Part shown: positions 35,895 through 45,126 of the stretch, in pieces
Numbering within the stretch: position 1 is the stretch's first letter
Layout of the letters: each line of letters opens with the position of its first letter
Assembly (NCBI RefSeq): GCF_030929495.1
Contig: NZ_JAVFWN010000010.1
Span: forward strand, 124,001-188,000
Reading direction: 5' to 3'
Length of the DNA: 64,000 nt
DNA from: Nocardioides sp. LHD-245
GTDB lineage: Bacteria > Actinomycetota > Actinomycetes > Propionibacteriales > Nocardioidaceae
Notes under the pieces: model-generated
Seen by the model: the letters and a program-made list of their open reading frames with translations, nothing else
What the model was told of the DNA's origin: nothing
Databases searched by the model: none
Position numbers and translations under genes: made by a program

Positions 35895-37151
35895 GCGGCT
35901 GACCGTCCTCCTCTACGGTCAGCTGGTCGGGCACCTCGAGCGCACCGGCTCCGACGATCCCGACTTCACCTACACCGCCGAGTACGCCGCGTCGGGGCGC
36001 GCACCGTTGTCGTCACGCCTTCCCATCACGCCCCAGGGCTATCGAGCCGATCGCGTCCTTCCGTACCTGCACGGACTGCTCCCGAGAATCTCCAGACCCG
36101 CCAGCGATGGGCAGCCGGCCTCGACATCGCGCCCGACGACGCCTTCGGCCTCCTAGCGGCGATGGGCTGGGACTGCCCGGGCGCCGTCCAGTTCACCCCA
36201 GAGGGCCGTGCGGAAGAGCTCCATCAGCGTGCGGCCGAGCTGACGCCGCTGACCGAGCACGACATCGCGGACCGCCTACGCATCCTGCAGGATCAGCCCG
36301 CCTCCTGGACGACGCCAGGGGAGCACTGGTCGCTCGGCGGGCAGCAGGAGAAGTTCGCCCTCACCTGGCTCGAGGACCAGTGGCACGAGGCCGGCGGCTC
36401 GGCTGCGACCACCCACATCATCAAGCCCGGCATCAAGGTCTTGCACCACCAGGCCCTCGTCGAGCACGTCACCATGCGCGCCGCCGCCGCGACCGGCGTC
36501 AGCGTCGCGGACAGCCGACTCCTGCCCTTCGAGGACCAGTGGGCGATCGTCATCGACCGCTTCGATCGGGTGACCGTCTTCGACAAGGTGTTCCGCCTCC
36601 ATCAGGAAGACTTCTGCCAAGCGCTGGGGCGCCTTCCGGAGAGGAAGTACGAGTCGGTCGGCGGCCCGGGCCTCCGCGACATGGCCGACCTGGTCCGCAA
36701 GCAGCTGACGGATCCCGAGGACGGCCTCCGCGCCCTGGCCGACTTCCTGGCCGTCAACCTGGTCGCCGGCGCCCCGGACGGCCATGCCAAGAACATCTCG
36801 CTCATCCTCGCTCCCGACGGCAATCGCTCGATCGCCCCGCTCTACGACCTCGCGTCGGGGCTGACCTACGACCCCGAAGCCGTCGAGCGCACCGTCGCCC
36901 TCTCGATCGGCGGCGAACGGATCTTCAGCAGGATCCGGGGGAAGCAGTGGCGGAAGGCCGCCGGGATCCTCAAGCTCGACACCGACCTGCTCACCCAGCG
37001 CGTCGCAACGATGGCCGAGGCCTTCCCCGGGGCATTCGAGACCGCGCTGGCGGAGATCGCCGATGCGCCGGGCACTCCGGAAGTGGCCGAGCGGACCCTG
37101 CCCGCCCTCCGACAGCACTGCTCCGAGGTCCTGGCACGCCTGGACGAGTGA
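35887..37151 (+). pseudogene. hipA: HipA-type Ser/Thr kinase toxin, broken by a -1 frameshift
   Basis: HipA kinases phosphorylate tRNA synthetases and induce dormancy. The reading starts at ATG 35887 (MSERLTVLLYGQLVGHLER) and stays in family register to YLHGLLP, then enters junk and stops at 36156. From 36084 the -1 frame continues with ENLQTRQRWAAGLD and runs to 37151, with SLGGQQEKFALTWL (ATP loop), the catalytic region APDGHAKNISLIL and the metal-binding APLYDLASGL all intact. The whole span is 1265 bases, one short of a multiple of three, so one base is missing near 36082-36083 (CTCCC|GAG). No clear slippery heptamer is present, so a mutation or a read error is likelier than programmed shifting. 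A downstream start at 36162 would make a truncated kinase. Confidence 0.8.
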
Positions 37152-37184
37152 GCTCGACGGCAAGTCCTGACCCGAACGCCTGCC

Positions 37185-37211
37185 CCGGCTCGTCGACACC
37201 TGACGAGCCGG
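37185..37211 (+). terminator. Hairpin terminator after hipA
   Basis: CCGGCTCGTC-N7-GACGAGCCGG, perfect 10-bp arms, 34 bases after the hipA stop codon and before the OsmC promoter. Confidence 0.7.
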
Positions 37212-37233
37212 TGGCCGGACCCGCCCCGAGCCC

Positions 37234-37274
37234 TTGACACCTGTCTGACAGGTGACGACTGTCTTGTCAGACAA
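37234..37274 (+). promoter_or_regulatory. OsmC operon promoter with two odd-length palindromes
   Basis: A perfect -35 TTGACA (37234-37239) is followed, at 17 bp, by GACTGT (37257-37262) as a weak -10. CACCTGTC-T-GACAGGTG (37238-37254, 17 bp) fills the spacer, and TTGTC-A-GACAA (37264-37274, 11 bp) lies over the likely start site. Both centre on TGTC-N-GACA, the odd-length form typical of GntR operators. The GntR gene at the far end of the operon is the obvious candidate. Confidence 0.6.
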
Positions 37275-37296
37275 ATCGTCAACCCCGGGAGGAACC

Positions 37297-37764
37297 GTGA
37301 CCGCACCCACCCACGCGTCGGCCAACCGCGATGTCGTCGTGCACAGCCTGGCCGACTTCGCCTCGCTCGCCGTCGTCGGCGGCGAGCACACCGTCGTCAT
37401 CGACGAACCGCGCGAGTTCGAGGGCGGCGGTACGGCGCCCAACCCGTTCGGTCTCGTGCTGTCCGCCCTCGGCGGCTGCATGGCCGGCACCCTGCGGGGT
37501 GTCGCCCGCCAGCACGGCTTCGACTACGACCGGGCCGAGATCCGGCTCTCGCTGCGGATCAACCGACCGACCTCGGGCCCACTCGACCCCGGCGAGCGGG
37601 AGCTGCGGATCTCGCGGATCATCGCCGAGGTCACGGTGCACGGCGACCTCACCGCCGACCAGCAGGACGCCCTGCGGCAGGGCATCGAGACCTGCCCGGT
37701 CGGCAACACCCTGCGCCGCGGGCTCACCCTGCAGGAGTCCATCGCGTTCGAGGCGGCGGCATGA
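37297..37764 (+). CDS. OsmC family protein
   Basis: OsmC/Ohr-fold protein of 155 residues, a family that reduces organic hydroperoxides via two cysteines. The two conserved cysteines are in LGGCMAGTLRG and ETCPVGNTLRRG, in the usual places. GTG 37297 follows GGGAGG at six bases; the earlier ATG 37252 lies within the operator palindromes. Its stop overlaps the amidohydrolase start by four bases. Pairing an OsmC protein with a deaminase-type amidohydrolase is unusual, so this may belong to a catabolic branch of the family with a thiol or acyl function instead of peroxide defence. Confidence 0.87.
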   Translation: MTAPTHASANRDVVVHSLADFASLAVVGGEHTVVIDEPREFEGGGTAPNPFGLVLSALGGCMAGTLRGVARQHGFDYDRAEIRLSLRINRPTSGPLDPGERELRISRIIAEVTVHGDLTADQQDALRQGIETCPVGNTLRRGLTLQESIAFEAAA

Positions 37765-38999
37765 GCGCGGCGTACGACCTGCTCGTCACCGACGCCCGCC
37801 TGGCCGACGGATCCCCCGTCGCCCTGGGGATCCGCGACGGCCGCTACGCCCACGTCGGCGCCACGGCCCCGGAGGGCGCGCGAGCCGCACGGACCATCGA
37901 CGCCGGCGGTGGCCTGGTCACCGAGTCCTTCGTCAACGGGCACATGCACCTGGAGAAGGTGCACACGCTGGACCGCGCGGGCGACGGCGCGCTGGCGGCG
38001 TACACGTCCGGCAACATGGGTGCCGCGCTGCGCTCGATCGTGCGCGAGGCGAGCCAGGTGAAGCGGCAGTACGACCGGGACTGGCTCGAGCCCAACATCC
38101 GGCGCGCGCTCGACGCGGCCGTGGCGCACGGGGTGCTGCACATCCAGGCGTTCGTCGACGTCGACACCACCGCCCGGCTGGTCGGGATGGAGGCAGTGCT
38201 GGCCGTGCGCGAGGAGTACCGGGACCTGCTCGACCTCCAGGTCGTGGCCTTCCCGCAGGACGGGCTGCTCCGCGACCCCGGCGCCGCCGAGCTGTGCGAG
38301 GAGGCGCTGCGGATGGGCGCGGACGTCGTGGGCGGGATCCCCTGGATCGAGATGACCGACGCCGAGGCGCAGGCGCACGTGTCCTGGGCCTGTCGGCTCG
38401 CGGCCGAGCAGGGCCGGCGCGTGGCGATGCTGGTCGACGACGCGGGCGACCCGGGACTGCGGACCACCCAGATGCTGGCCGAGTCGATGCTCGAGCACGG
38501 CCTGGAGGGTCGCGGGGTCGCCTGCCACGCGCGGGCGCTGGCGACCTACCCGCAGCCCACCCTGCAGCGACTGATGGACCTCTCCCAGGCGGCCGGCCTG
38601 GGCTTCGTGTCCGACCCGCACACCGGCCCGCTGCACCTGCCGGTGCGGGAGTTCCTCGAGGACGGCATCCCGGTCGCGCTCGGCCAGGACGACATCGAGG
38701 ACGCGTACTACCCGTTCGGCCGGCACAGCATGCTGGAGGTGGCCTTCCTGGCCGCCCACACGCTCCGCTTCCTCACCGGCGCCGACCAGCGGCTGCTGCT
38801 CGACATGATCACGACGCGCGCGGCCGACGTGCTCGGCGTACCGGACCACGCGATCGGCGAGGGCAATCCGGCCAACCTCTGCATCCACCCCGACGGCCGG
38901 CTGCGCGACGTGCTCACCGAGCACGCCCGGCCGCGGTGGGTGATCCGGGAGGGCCGGGTGGTCGCCGAGTCGGAGACGACGACGCGGCTGCAGAGGTAG
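37761..38999 (+). CDS. Amidohydrolase family protein (cytosine deaminase-like)
   Basis: Metal-dependent hydrolase of 412 residues, with the small beta-sandwich at both termini and a TIM barrel. The first metal pair is GHMHLEK (His-x-His). GVACHARAL matches the later barrel histidine and GQDDIEDAYYPFG the aspartate motif of cytosine deaminase-like proteins. The usual HxDE motif is changed to MLVDDAGDPG, so one histidine ligand and the catalytic glutamate appear missing. It may have another substrate or a single-metal variant site. The operon is OsmC-amidohydrolase, convergent with the GntR gene three bases later. Confidence 0.85.
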   Translation: MSAAYDLLVTDARLADGSPVALGIRDGRYAHVGATAPEGARAARTIDAGGGLVTESFVNGHMHLEKVHTLDRAGDGALAAYTSGNMGAALRSIVREASQVKRQYDRDWLEPNIRRALDAAVAHGVLHIQAFVDVDTTARLVGMEAVLAVREEYRDLLDLQVVAFPQDGLLRDPGAAELCEEALRMGADVVGGIPWIEMTDAEAQAHVSWACRLAAEQGRRVAMLVDDAGDPGLRTTQMLAESMLEHGLEGRGVACHARALATYPQPTLQRLMDLSQAAGLGFVSDPHTGPLHLPVREFLEDGIPVALGQDDIEDAYYPFGRHSMLEVAFLAAHTLRFLTGADQRLLLDMITTRAADVLGVPDHAIGEGNPANLCIHPDGRLRDVLTEHARPRWVIREGRVVAESETTTRLQR

Positions 39000-39002
39000 C
39001 GA

Positions 39003-39722
39003 CTACCAGTCGGCCCGGCGCACCAGCGCGTAGCGGAAGGCGCCGCGCAGGTGCAGCTCGCGCGTCCAGTAGCAGACCGTGCCGGACCGGCTGATCCCCG
39101 TCGCGTCGAGGGTCATGGCCGGCTCGCCCACCGGGCGGCCGGTCAGGACGGCCTCATCCTCGGACAGTCCGTCGGCGCCGGGCCACACCAGCTCCCAGCC
39201 GACCTGCTCGCCCACCAAGACCCGGGCCAGCTCGGGCATCGGCGTCGCGGGGTCGAGGCCGGCGGGGTCGGTCCGGGCCAGGACCGGCACCACGTCACGG
39301 GCCACGAGGACCGGCTCGTCGTCAGCCGACCAGACCTTGGTCGTGCGCAACACGGACTGGCGCGGCGAGACGTCGTGCTCGCGGGCCTCGTCGAAGGTGA
39401 CCTCGCCGATCTCGGCCGACACCACGCGCACTGACGGCGTGCGGCCCATGGCGGCGATCAGCTCGGCGCTCTCGAGGCGCTGCTCGAAGCGCGCGGGGAT
39501 GCCGAGCAGCGAGCTGTTGACCGCGGTGTCAGCACCCTTGCGGCGATGGATGAAGCCGCGCTCCTCCAGCCGCACCAGGGCCTCGCGTACGGCGGGCCGG
39601 CTGATCTCCAGCGACGACGCGAGCGCGATCTCGCTGGGCATCGGCCCGCCCCGCTCGGCCGCCTCGGCCCACAGCCGCTGCAGCCGGCGCTCCACCGGCT
39701 CGGGCAGCTCCGCGTCGCTCAC
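39003..39722 (-). CDS. GntR family regulator with UTRA domain
   Basis: GntR/HutC-type regulator of 239 residues. The N-terminal winged helix includes MPSEIALASSLEISRPAVRE and LVRLEERGFIHRRKGADTAV; the C-terminal effector domain is of the UTRA type (ending GTVCYWTRELHLRGAFRYAL). The GTG start at 39722 is preceded, in sense direction, by TAGGGT six bases upstream (39729-39734), so the mRNA is probably leaderless. It is convergent with the OsmC-amidohydrolase operon, whose promoter has two GntR-like palindromes, and it is the likely repressor. Confidence 0.9.
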   Translation of the reverse strand: MSDAELPEPVERRLQRLWAEAAERGGPMPSEIALASSLEISRPAVREALVRLEERGFIHRRKGADTAVNSSLLGIPARFEQRLESAELIAAMGRTPSVRVVSAEIGEVTFDEAREHDVSPRQSVLRTTKVWSADDEPVLVARDVVPVLARTDPAGLDPATPMPELARVLVGEQVGWELVWPGADGLSEDEAVLTGRPVGEPAMTLDATGISRSGTVCYWTRELHLRGAFRYALVRRADW

Positions 39723-39848
39723 GGCGCCACCCTAGGGCGTGCCGGGACCGGCCAGGGACGTCCTACCCTGCATCCGGGTCGCCGGACCGCCCCGGATCCG
39801 ACCCGAATGCCGGGTACGACGCAGCTCGGGCCCCGGAGAGGCCGCGGC

Positions 39849-41015
39849 TCAGGCGCTGACGATCGCGCCGCCGGACTCGCGGTCGAGCGAGCGGCCGATG
39901 ACCATCCGCTGGATCTGGTTGGTGCCCTCGAAGATCTGCATCACCTTGGCCTCGCGCATGTAGCGCTCGACCGGGAAGTCCTTGGTGTAGCCCGCGCCGC
40001 CGAGCACCTGGACGGCGTCGGTGGTCACCTTCATCGCGGCATCGGTCGCGACCAGCTTGGCGATCGAGGCCTCGCGGGAGAACGGCAGTCCGAGGTCCTT
40101 GAGCCGGGCGGCGTGCAGCATGGTCGCGCGGGCGGACTGGACGGCCGCCTCCATGTCAGCCAGGACGAACGCCAGGCCCTGGTGGTCGATGATCCGCTGT
40201 CCGAACGCCTCGCGCTGCTGGGCGTAGGCCACGGCGCGGTCGACGGCACCCTGGGCCAGGCCGGTCGCGACGGCCGCGATGCCGAGCCGGCCCGCGTCGA
40301 GGCCGGCCAGGGCGATCCGCAGGCCCTGACCCTCGTCGCCGAGGCGCTGCTCGACGGGCACCCGGACCCCCTCGAAGCGCATGGTCGCGGTGGTCGAGCC
40401 CATCAGGCCCATCTTGTCCTCGGGCGGGTCGGCGCTCAGTCCGGGCGTGCCGCCGCGGACCAGGAAGCAGGAGATGTCACCGCGGCCGTCGCCGGTGCGC
40501 GCCATGACCTTGTAGAAGTCGGCCTGTCCCCCGTGGGTCACCCAGGCCTTGGCGCCGTCGATCACATAGGCGTCCCCGTCGCGGCGGGCGCGGGTCCGCA
40601 TGGCCGCCGGGTCGGATCCCGCATGGGCCTCGGAGAGGCAGTAGGCACCGAGCAGCTCGCCGCCCAGCATCTCGGGGAGCCAGGCCGCGCGCTGCTCGTC
40701 GGTGCCGAAGGTGGCCAGGCCGAAGCAGCTCAGGGCGTGCACCGAGACACCGACCCCGACGCTCGACCAGACGGCGCCGATCTCCTCGAGCACCTGCAGA
40801 TAGACCTCGTAGGGCAGCCCGGCACCCCCGACCTCCTCCGGGTAGGGCAGGCCGAGGAAGCCGGAGCGGCCGAGCAGCCGGAACACCTCGCGGGGGAAGA
40901 CGCCCGCCGCCTCCGCCTCGGCGGCGCGCGGCAGCAGCTCGTCGGTGGCGAGCTGGCGGGCCAGGCGGAGCAGGTCGGCGGTCTCCTCGGACGCCATCAG
41001 GCGGCGAGCGGGCAT
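39849..41015 (-). CDS. Acyl-CoA dehydrogenase
   Basis: FAD-dependent acyl-CoA dehydrogenase of 388 residues that introduces the 2,3-double bond in an acyl-CoA. Signatures: YCLSEAHAGSDPAAMRTRA (FAD/substrate contact), RQxxFG-type AYAQQREAFGQRIIDHQ, and the catalytic glutamate in MQIFEGTNQIQRMVIGR near residue 365. GGGAGGA precedes the ATG. It lies downstream of the oligopeptide-type transporter on the same strand with its own upstream inverted repeat, and would supply the enoyl-CoA for the hydratase at 52131. Confidence 0.94.
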   Translation of the reverse strand: MPARRLMASEETADLLRLARQLATDELLPRAAEAEAAGVFPREVFRLLGRSGFLGLPYPEEVGGAGLPYEVYLQVLEEIGAVWSSVGVGVSVHALSCFGLATFGTDEQRAAWLPEMLGGELLGAYCLSEAHAGSDPAAMRTRARRDGDAYVIDGAKAWVTHGGQADFYKVMARTGDGRGDISCFLVRGGTPGLSADPPEDKMGLMGSTTATMRFEGVRVPVEQRLGDEGQGLRIALAGLDAGRLGIAAVATGLAQGAVDRAVAYAQQREAFGQRIIDHQGLAFVLADMEAAVQSARATMLHAARLKDLGLPFSREASIAKLVATDAAMKVTTDAVQVLGGAGYTKDFPVERYMREAKVMQIFEGTNQIQRMVIGRSLDRESGGAIVSA

Positions 41016-41040
41016 GGTTCCTCCCAGCAGATTGAGTACC

Positions 41041-41062
41041 TCAGTAACGTGATTGGTACTGA
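41041..41062. promoter_or_regulatory. Inverted repeat before the acyl-CoA dehydrogenase
   Basis: TCAGTA-N10-TACTGA has perfect 6-bp arms. The adjoining CTGACAAC (41059-41066) matches half of the TTGTTGGCTGACAACCAA-type operator found at four other places in this locus. Another AGTACT palindrome follows at 41067. The dehydrogenase promoter is probably here. Confidence 0.4.
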
Positions 41063-41081
41063 CAACAGTACTCTCGTCCGC

Positions 41082-42128
41082 TCAACTGGCAGCGACCGGC
41101 GGTCCAGGAGGGACCGAGCCGACCGACGCTCTCGTGCCGATCGTGGCGAGGTCCCATCGACCGTCAAAGTCGAAATGACAGGCCACCCGATGCCCCGGCG
41201 CCACCTCGCGCCACTCCGGCGCCTGCTCGGCACAGCGGTCTTGGGCCATGGGGCAACGAGTGCGGAAGCGGCAGCCCGAGGGCGGGTCGGTCGGACTGGG
41301 CAGCTCACCCGTGAGCACGATCCGCTCCCGTGACCGGCCGCCCACCACCGGCTCCGGCTGGGCGGAGAGCAACGCCGCGGTGTACGGATGACGGGGATCG
41401 CAAGTGACCGCGCCCGCGGGGCCGATCTCGACGAGCGAGCCCAGGTACATCACCGCCAGGCGGTCCGACATGTGCCCGGCCACCCCGAGGTCGTGGGTGA
41501 TGAAGACGAACGAGAGCCCGAGCTCCCGCTGAAGCGCGCTCAGGAGGTTGAGGACCTGTGCCTGCAATGCGACATCCAGCGAGGCCACCGACTCGTCGCA
41601 CACGAGAAGCTCGGGGTCGAGCACGAGCGCACGGGCGATGCTGACCCGCTGCCGCTGGCCGCCGGAGAGTTGATGGGGGTAGCGACGTCCGTGTGCCTCG
41701 GAGAGACCGACGCGCTCCAGCAGCTCCACCGCTCGAGCCTGACGTTGCCGGGACGACAGGCGACCATGGACGACCAGCGGCTCGATGACGCTGTCCAGCA
41801 CGGTTCGTCGGGGGTTGAGCGTGGCCGACGAGTCCTGGAAGACCATCTGATAGCGGGCCTGCAGCTGTCGTCGCTCGCGACGCCCCAGGTCGCTGGGGTC
41901 CACACCGTCATAGGTGAGAAGCCCGCCCGACAGCGGAACCAGACCCATGACCGCTCGCCCGAAGGTCGACTTGCCGGACCCCGACTCGCCCACCAACCCG
42001 AGCGTCTCCCGCCTGGCGACGTCCAAGGTGATGCCGTCGACGGCGCGCAGTCGCTCACCACCGACACGGAAGTCGACCCGGAGATCGCGCGCGGCGAGCA
42101 ACGGAACATCCTCGGCTGCGGTAGTCAT
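41082..42128 (-). CDS. Oligopeptide/nickel-type ABC transporter ATPase (DppF-like)
   Basis: ATPase of 348 residues, second of the pair in an Opp/Dpp importer. Walker [20 protein letters not shown], signature HQLSGGQRQRVSIARAL, Walker B LLVCDESVASLD. The C-terminal oligopeptide extension has CRFRTRCPMAQDRCAEQAP, the cysteine cluster that in this family can bind an iron-sulfur cluster. In Walker B the usual DEP is DES. ATG 42128 overlaps the preceding ATPase gene by four bases. Confidence 0.92.
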   Translation of the reverse strand: MTTAAEDVPLLAARDLRVDFRVGGERLRAVDGITLDVARRETLGLVGESGSGKSTFGRAVMGLVPLSGGLLTYDGVDPSDLGRRERRQLQARYQMVFQDSSATLNPRRTVLDSVIEPLVVHGRLSSRQRQARAVELLERVGLSEAHGRRYPHQLSGGQRQRVSIARALVLDPELLVCDESVASLDVALQAQVLNLLSALQRELGLSFVFITHDLGVAGHMSDRLAVMYLGSLVEIGPAGAVTCDPRHPYTAALLSAQPEPVVGGRSRERIVLTGELPSPTDPPSGCRFRTRCPMAQDRCAEQAPEWREVAPGHRVACHFDFDGRWDLATIGTRASVGSVPPGPPVAAS

Positions 42129-43150
42129 CCGACCCCCTCGAACTCGATCTCGGACGACCGGACGCAGCGGACCTTGCGCTCGGACGCGATGGTCACCAGT
42201 GCCTGCTCGTTGCCACAGACGTCGCCGGCGTGGTCGCACCGCGGCCGGAACCTGCATCCACCCGGCATCTCGGTGGGCGACGGAACCGTGCCACGGATCT
42301 CGTAGAGGTCACGGCCCTTGTCATCGGCACGCGGGATCGCGCGGATCAGACCGGCGGTGTACGGATGGGCCGGCGCGGCCAGGAGGCCAGCGACGTCCGC
42401 CACTTCGACCACCTCTCCGGCGTACATCGTGAGAGCACGGGAGCAGAACTCCGCGACGACACCGAGATCGTGGGTGATGAACAGGATCGCGACGCCCCGC
42501 TCCCTGCTCAGCCGTCCCAGCAGGTCCAGGATCTGCGCTTGGATCGTCACGTCCACGGCGGTGGTGGGCTCGTCCGCGATGATCAGGTCCGGGTCGCAGG
42601 CCAGGGCCATGGCGATCATGACGCGTTGCTTCATGCCACCCGACATCTGATGTGGATACTCGCCGAAACGTCGCGCTGGCATCGCGATGCCCACCGCGTC
42701 GAGGAGCTCGATCGCGCGTAGCCGCGCCTGCTTCACGGACACGTCGCGGTGCGCCCGGATCGTCTCGACCAGCTGCGTCCCGACGGTGAAGACCGGATCG
42801 AGGGCAGTCGCTGACTCCTGGAACACCATGCTCATCTCCCGTCCGCGGACGGCACGCATCTCCCGCTCGGGAAGCGCGAGGATGTCACGCCCGCCGAGAT
42901 AGGCCCGCCCCTCGACACGGGTCTTGGCGGGGTCGAGCAACCGCATGAGCGCCAGACCGGTGACCGACTTGCCACTGCCGCTCTCCCCCACCATCCCCAC
43001 CGCCTCACCCGCACCGATGGTGAAGCTGACGTCGCGGACGACCTGCACCTCCCCTGCGGGCGACCGGAGGTACACGCTCAGGTTCTCGACCCGCAGAGTC
43101 GGCGCGGCCGGAAGGCTCGCACTCGGCGGGACGGCTTCACTGCCGTTCAT
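42125..43150 (-). CDS. Oligopeptide/nickel-type ABC transporter ATPase (DppD-like)
   Basis: First ATPase of the importer, 341 residues. Walker [20 protein letters not shown], signature [17 protein letters not shown], Walker [13 protein letters not shown]. The C-terminal cluster is [22 protein letters not shown] 43150 with GGGAG at five bases is preferred to ATG 43165 further up. It lies 25 bases after the permease stop. Confidence 0.92.
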   Translation of the reverse strand: MNGSEAVPPSASLPAAPTLRVENLSVYLRSPAGEVQVVRDVSFTIGAGEAVGMVGESGSGKSVTGLALMRLLDPAKTRVEGRAYLGGRDILALPEREMRAVRGREMSMVFQESATALDPVFTVGTQLVETIRAHRDVSVKQARLRAIELLDAVGIAMPARRFGEYPHQMSGGMKQRVMIAMALACDPDLIIADEPTTAVDVTIQAQILDLLGRLSRERGVAILFITHDLGVVAEFCSRALTMYAGEVVEVADVAGLLAAPAHPYTAGLIRAIPRADDKGRDLYEIRGTVPSPTEMPGGCRFRPRCDHAGDVCGNEQALVTIASERKVRCVRSSEIEFEGVG

Positions 43151-43175
43151 GGGGGACTCCCTCATCTGGGTGGCC

Positions 43176-44045
43176 TCACGCGCGCCGATCCCGGGCACGC
43201 GGGTCGAATCGTTCCTGGGCGAGGTCGCTGATCATGTTGAAGACCAGCACCGTCACCACGATCGCGATGCCGGGCGGGAACATCAGGCGCGGCGCCTGTG
43301 GCATGAACGCGAAGGCGCGCGAGAGCATGGAGCCCCAGCTCGCGGCCGGCGGCTGCACACCCAGGCCGAGGAAGCTCAAGATGGCCTCGGCGATGAGCGC
43401 CACCCCCAGGAAGATGGCCGCCTGGACCAGCACCGGCTGCATGGCGTTGGGCAGGATGTGGCGGAACACGATACGGAACGGACCGCAGGAGAAGGACCGC
43501 GCGACCTCGACGTAGGGCCGCTCCTTGACGGCGAGCACCTGCGCCCTGATCAGTCTCGCCAACGACGGCGAGAGGACGATGCCCACGGCGGCCATCGAGT
43601 TGACCAGTCCGGGGCCGGCCGCCGCCGCCACACCGAGGGCCAGGATCAGCGGCGGGAAGCACAGGACCGCGTCCACCCCCCGCATGAGCACAGCATCGAC
43701 CCAGCCGCCGAAGTAGCCGGCGACGATACCGACCGGCAGTCCGATCAGCACCGACACCGCGACGGCGATGAAGCCGGCTGCGAGCGACGTGCGCGTACCA
43801 GCGATGAGCCGGCTCAAGACGTCGCGGCCGACGTCGTCGGTCCCGAGCCAGTGGGCGCTCGACGGCGAGTCGAGGATGTTGCCGAGATCCTGGGCGTTCG
43901 GGTCATAGGGTGCCAGCGCGTTCGGGAGGAGCGCGCAGCAGGCGAGCACGGCGAGCACGGCCAGACACAGCCACAGTCGCAGCGGTACGGCGCGCAGGCC
44001 GCCGGTCCCGGGCACGCCGGTGACACGACTCGTCGACGCGCTCAT
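43176..44045 (-). CDS. Oligopeptide/nickel-type ABC transporter permease (DppC-like)
   Basis: Membrane permease of 289 residues with an N-terminal helix, the HWLGTDDVGRDVLSRLIAGTRTS motif (here HWLGTDDVGRDVLSRL) typical of DppC, and five further helices. The EAA loop is VEVARSFSCGPFRIVFRHIL. ATG 44045 overlaps the DppB stop by four bases. Confidence 0.92.
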   Translation of the reverse strand: MSASTSRVTGVPGTGGLRAVPLRLWLCLAVLAVLACCALLPNALAPYDPNAQDLGNILDSPSSAHWLGTDDVGRDVLSRLIAGTRTSLAAGFIAVAVSVLIGLPVGIVAGYFGGWVDAVLMRGVDAVLCFPPLILALGVAAAAGPGLVNSMAAVGIVLSPSLARLIRAQVLAVKERPYVEVARSFSCGPFRIVFRHILPNAMQPVLVQAAIFLGVALIAEAILSFLGLGVQPPAASWGSMLSRAFAFMPQAPRLMFPPGIAIVVTVLVFNMISDLAQERFDPRARDRRA

Positions 44046-45046
44046 ACCGTGACTCCTCGCTGTGCTCGCCTCAGCCCGGCCCGTCGTGCCGGCCGGACGC
44101 CGATCCGTGGATCGACATAGCGGTAGACGAGGTCGACGGCCAGGTTGGTGAGGATGATCAGCAGGGCGGTCACGAACACCACGCCCTGGATCACCGGGTA
44201 GTCCCGTTGGTTGGCCGACTGGACGATCAGGCTCCCGATGCCCGGGATGGCGAACACCGACTCGATGACGACCGTGCCGCCCAGCAGGTGACTGATCTGG
44301 AGTCCGACGACGGTCACCAGCGGCAGGCTCGCGTTCTTCATCGCGTGGCGCCACACCACCGCGCGCTGAGGCAGGCCCTTGGCCCGATGCGTGCGGATGA
44401 AGTCCGACCGGAGCACCTCGACGAGGGCGCTGCGCACCTGGCGCGCTATCTCGGCGGCTCCGGCGGTGCCCAGCGCGATCGCCGGCAGGGTCACGTGTCG
44501 TGCCCACGCGGCGAAGTCCTCCCAGGGCAGGGCATAGCCGCTCACCGGGAGCCAGTTCAGCGTGAGGCCGAACACGACGACGATAACCATCCCGAGCCAG
44601 AAGTTCGGTACGGCGACCCCCAGCGTCGCGACGGCGGTGACGGCGGTGTCGGCTTTCGAGCCGTGCCGCAAGGCGGCCGCCACGCCGGCGCCGACACCGA
44701 TGATGATCGAGAAGAGCAGTGCCACTGCCGCGAGGGTCAAGGTGGCCGGCAGACGCTGGCCGATGAGATCCCAGACCGAGGCGTCACCGCGGATCGTCGT
44801 ACCGAGGTCCCCGGTCACTGCTCCCCGAAGCCAGTCGAGGTATTGCACCACGAAAGGGCGGTCGAGACCGAGATCAGCCCGGATCTCGGCGACCCGCTGC
44901 GCGGTCGCGTCCTCTCCCGCGATCGCCAGGGCCGGGTCGCCCGGGACGAGCTTTTGCAGGCCGAAGGTGATCACCGTCGCCAAGACGAGGGTGAGCACGA
45001 TGGAACCCGCTCGCTGCACACATGTCCGAAGCAAGACCGCCCACAC
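44042..45046 (-). CDS. Oligopeptide/nickel-type ABC transporter permease (DppB-like)
   Basis: Membrane permease of 334 residues. DppB markers: FGLQKLVPGDPALAIAGED near the N-terminus, GDLGTTIRG, and the EAA loop FIRTHRAKGLPQRAVVWRHA. The GTG at 45046 is taken, but AGGAG touches it; TTG 45034 lies at 11-base spacing and could be the true start. Pairs with the DppC-like permease. Confidence 0.9.
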   Translation of the reverse strand: MWAVLLRTCVQRAGSIVLTLVLATVITFGLQKLVPGDPALAIAGEDATAQRVAEIRADLGLDRPFVVQYLDWLRGAVTGDLGTTIRGDASVWDLIGQRLPATLTLAAVALLFSIIIGVGAGVAAALRHGSKADTAVTAVATLGVAVPNFWLGMVIVVVFGLTLNWLPVSGYALPWEDFAAWARHVTLPAIALGTAGAAEIARQVRSALVEVLRSDFIRTHRAKGLPQRAVVWRHAMKNASLPLVTVVGLQISHLLGGTVVIESVFAIPGIGSLIVQSANQRDYPVIQGVVFVTALLIILTNLAVDLVYRYVDPRIGVRPARRAGLRRAQRGVTV

Positions 45047-45126
45047 TCCTTCGTGGTGTCTCGGGAGGCGCCGGGTCGGTCGGTGCGGCTCGCCGCCGAC
45101 CGCCCCGGCGCCCTGGGTCCGTGGGA

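Noticed and set aside
36076..36090. Programmed -1 frameshift in hipA
   Set aside because: No X-XXY-YYZ slippery heptamer and no obvious downstream stimulator; a deletion or a sequencing error is simpler.
36162..37151. Independent gene starting at 36162
   Set aside because: The frame continues upstream with HipA homology to 36084, so this is the second half of the broken hipA.
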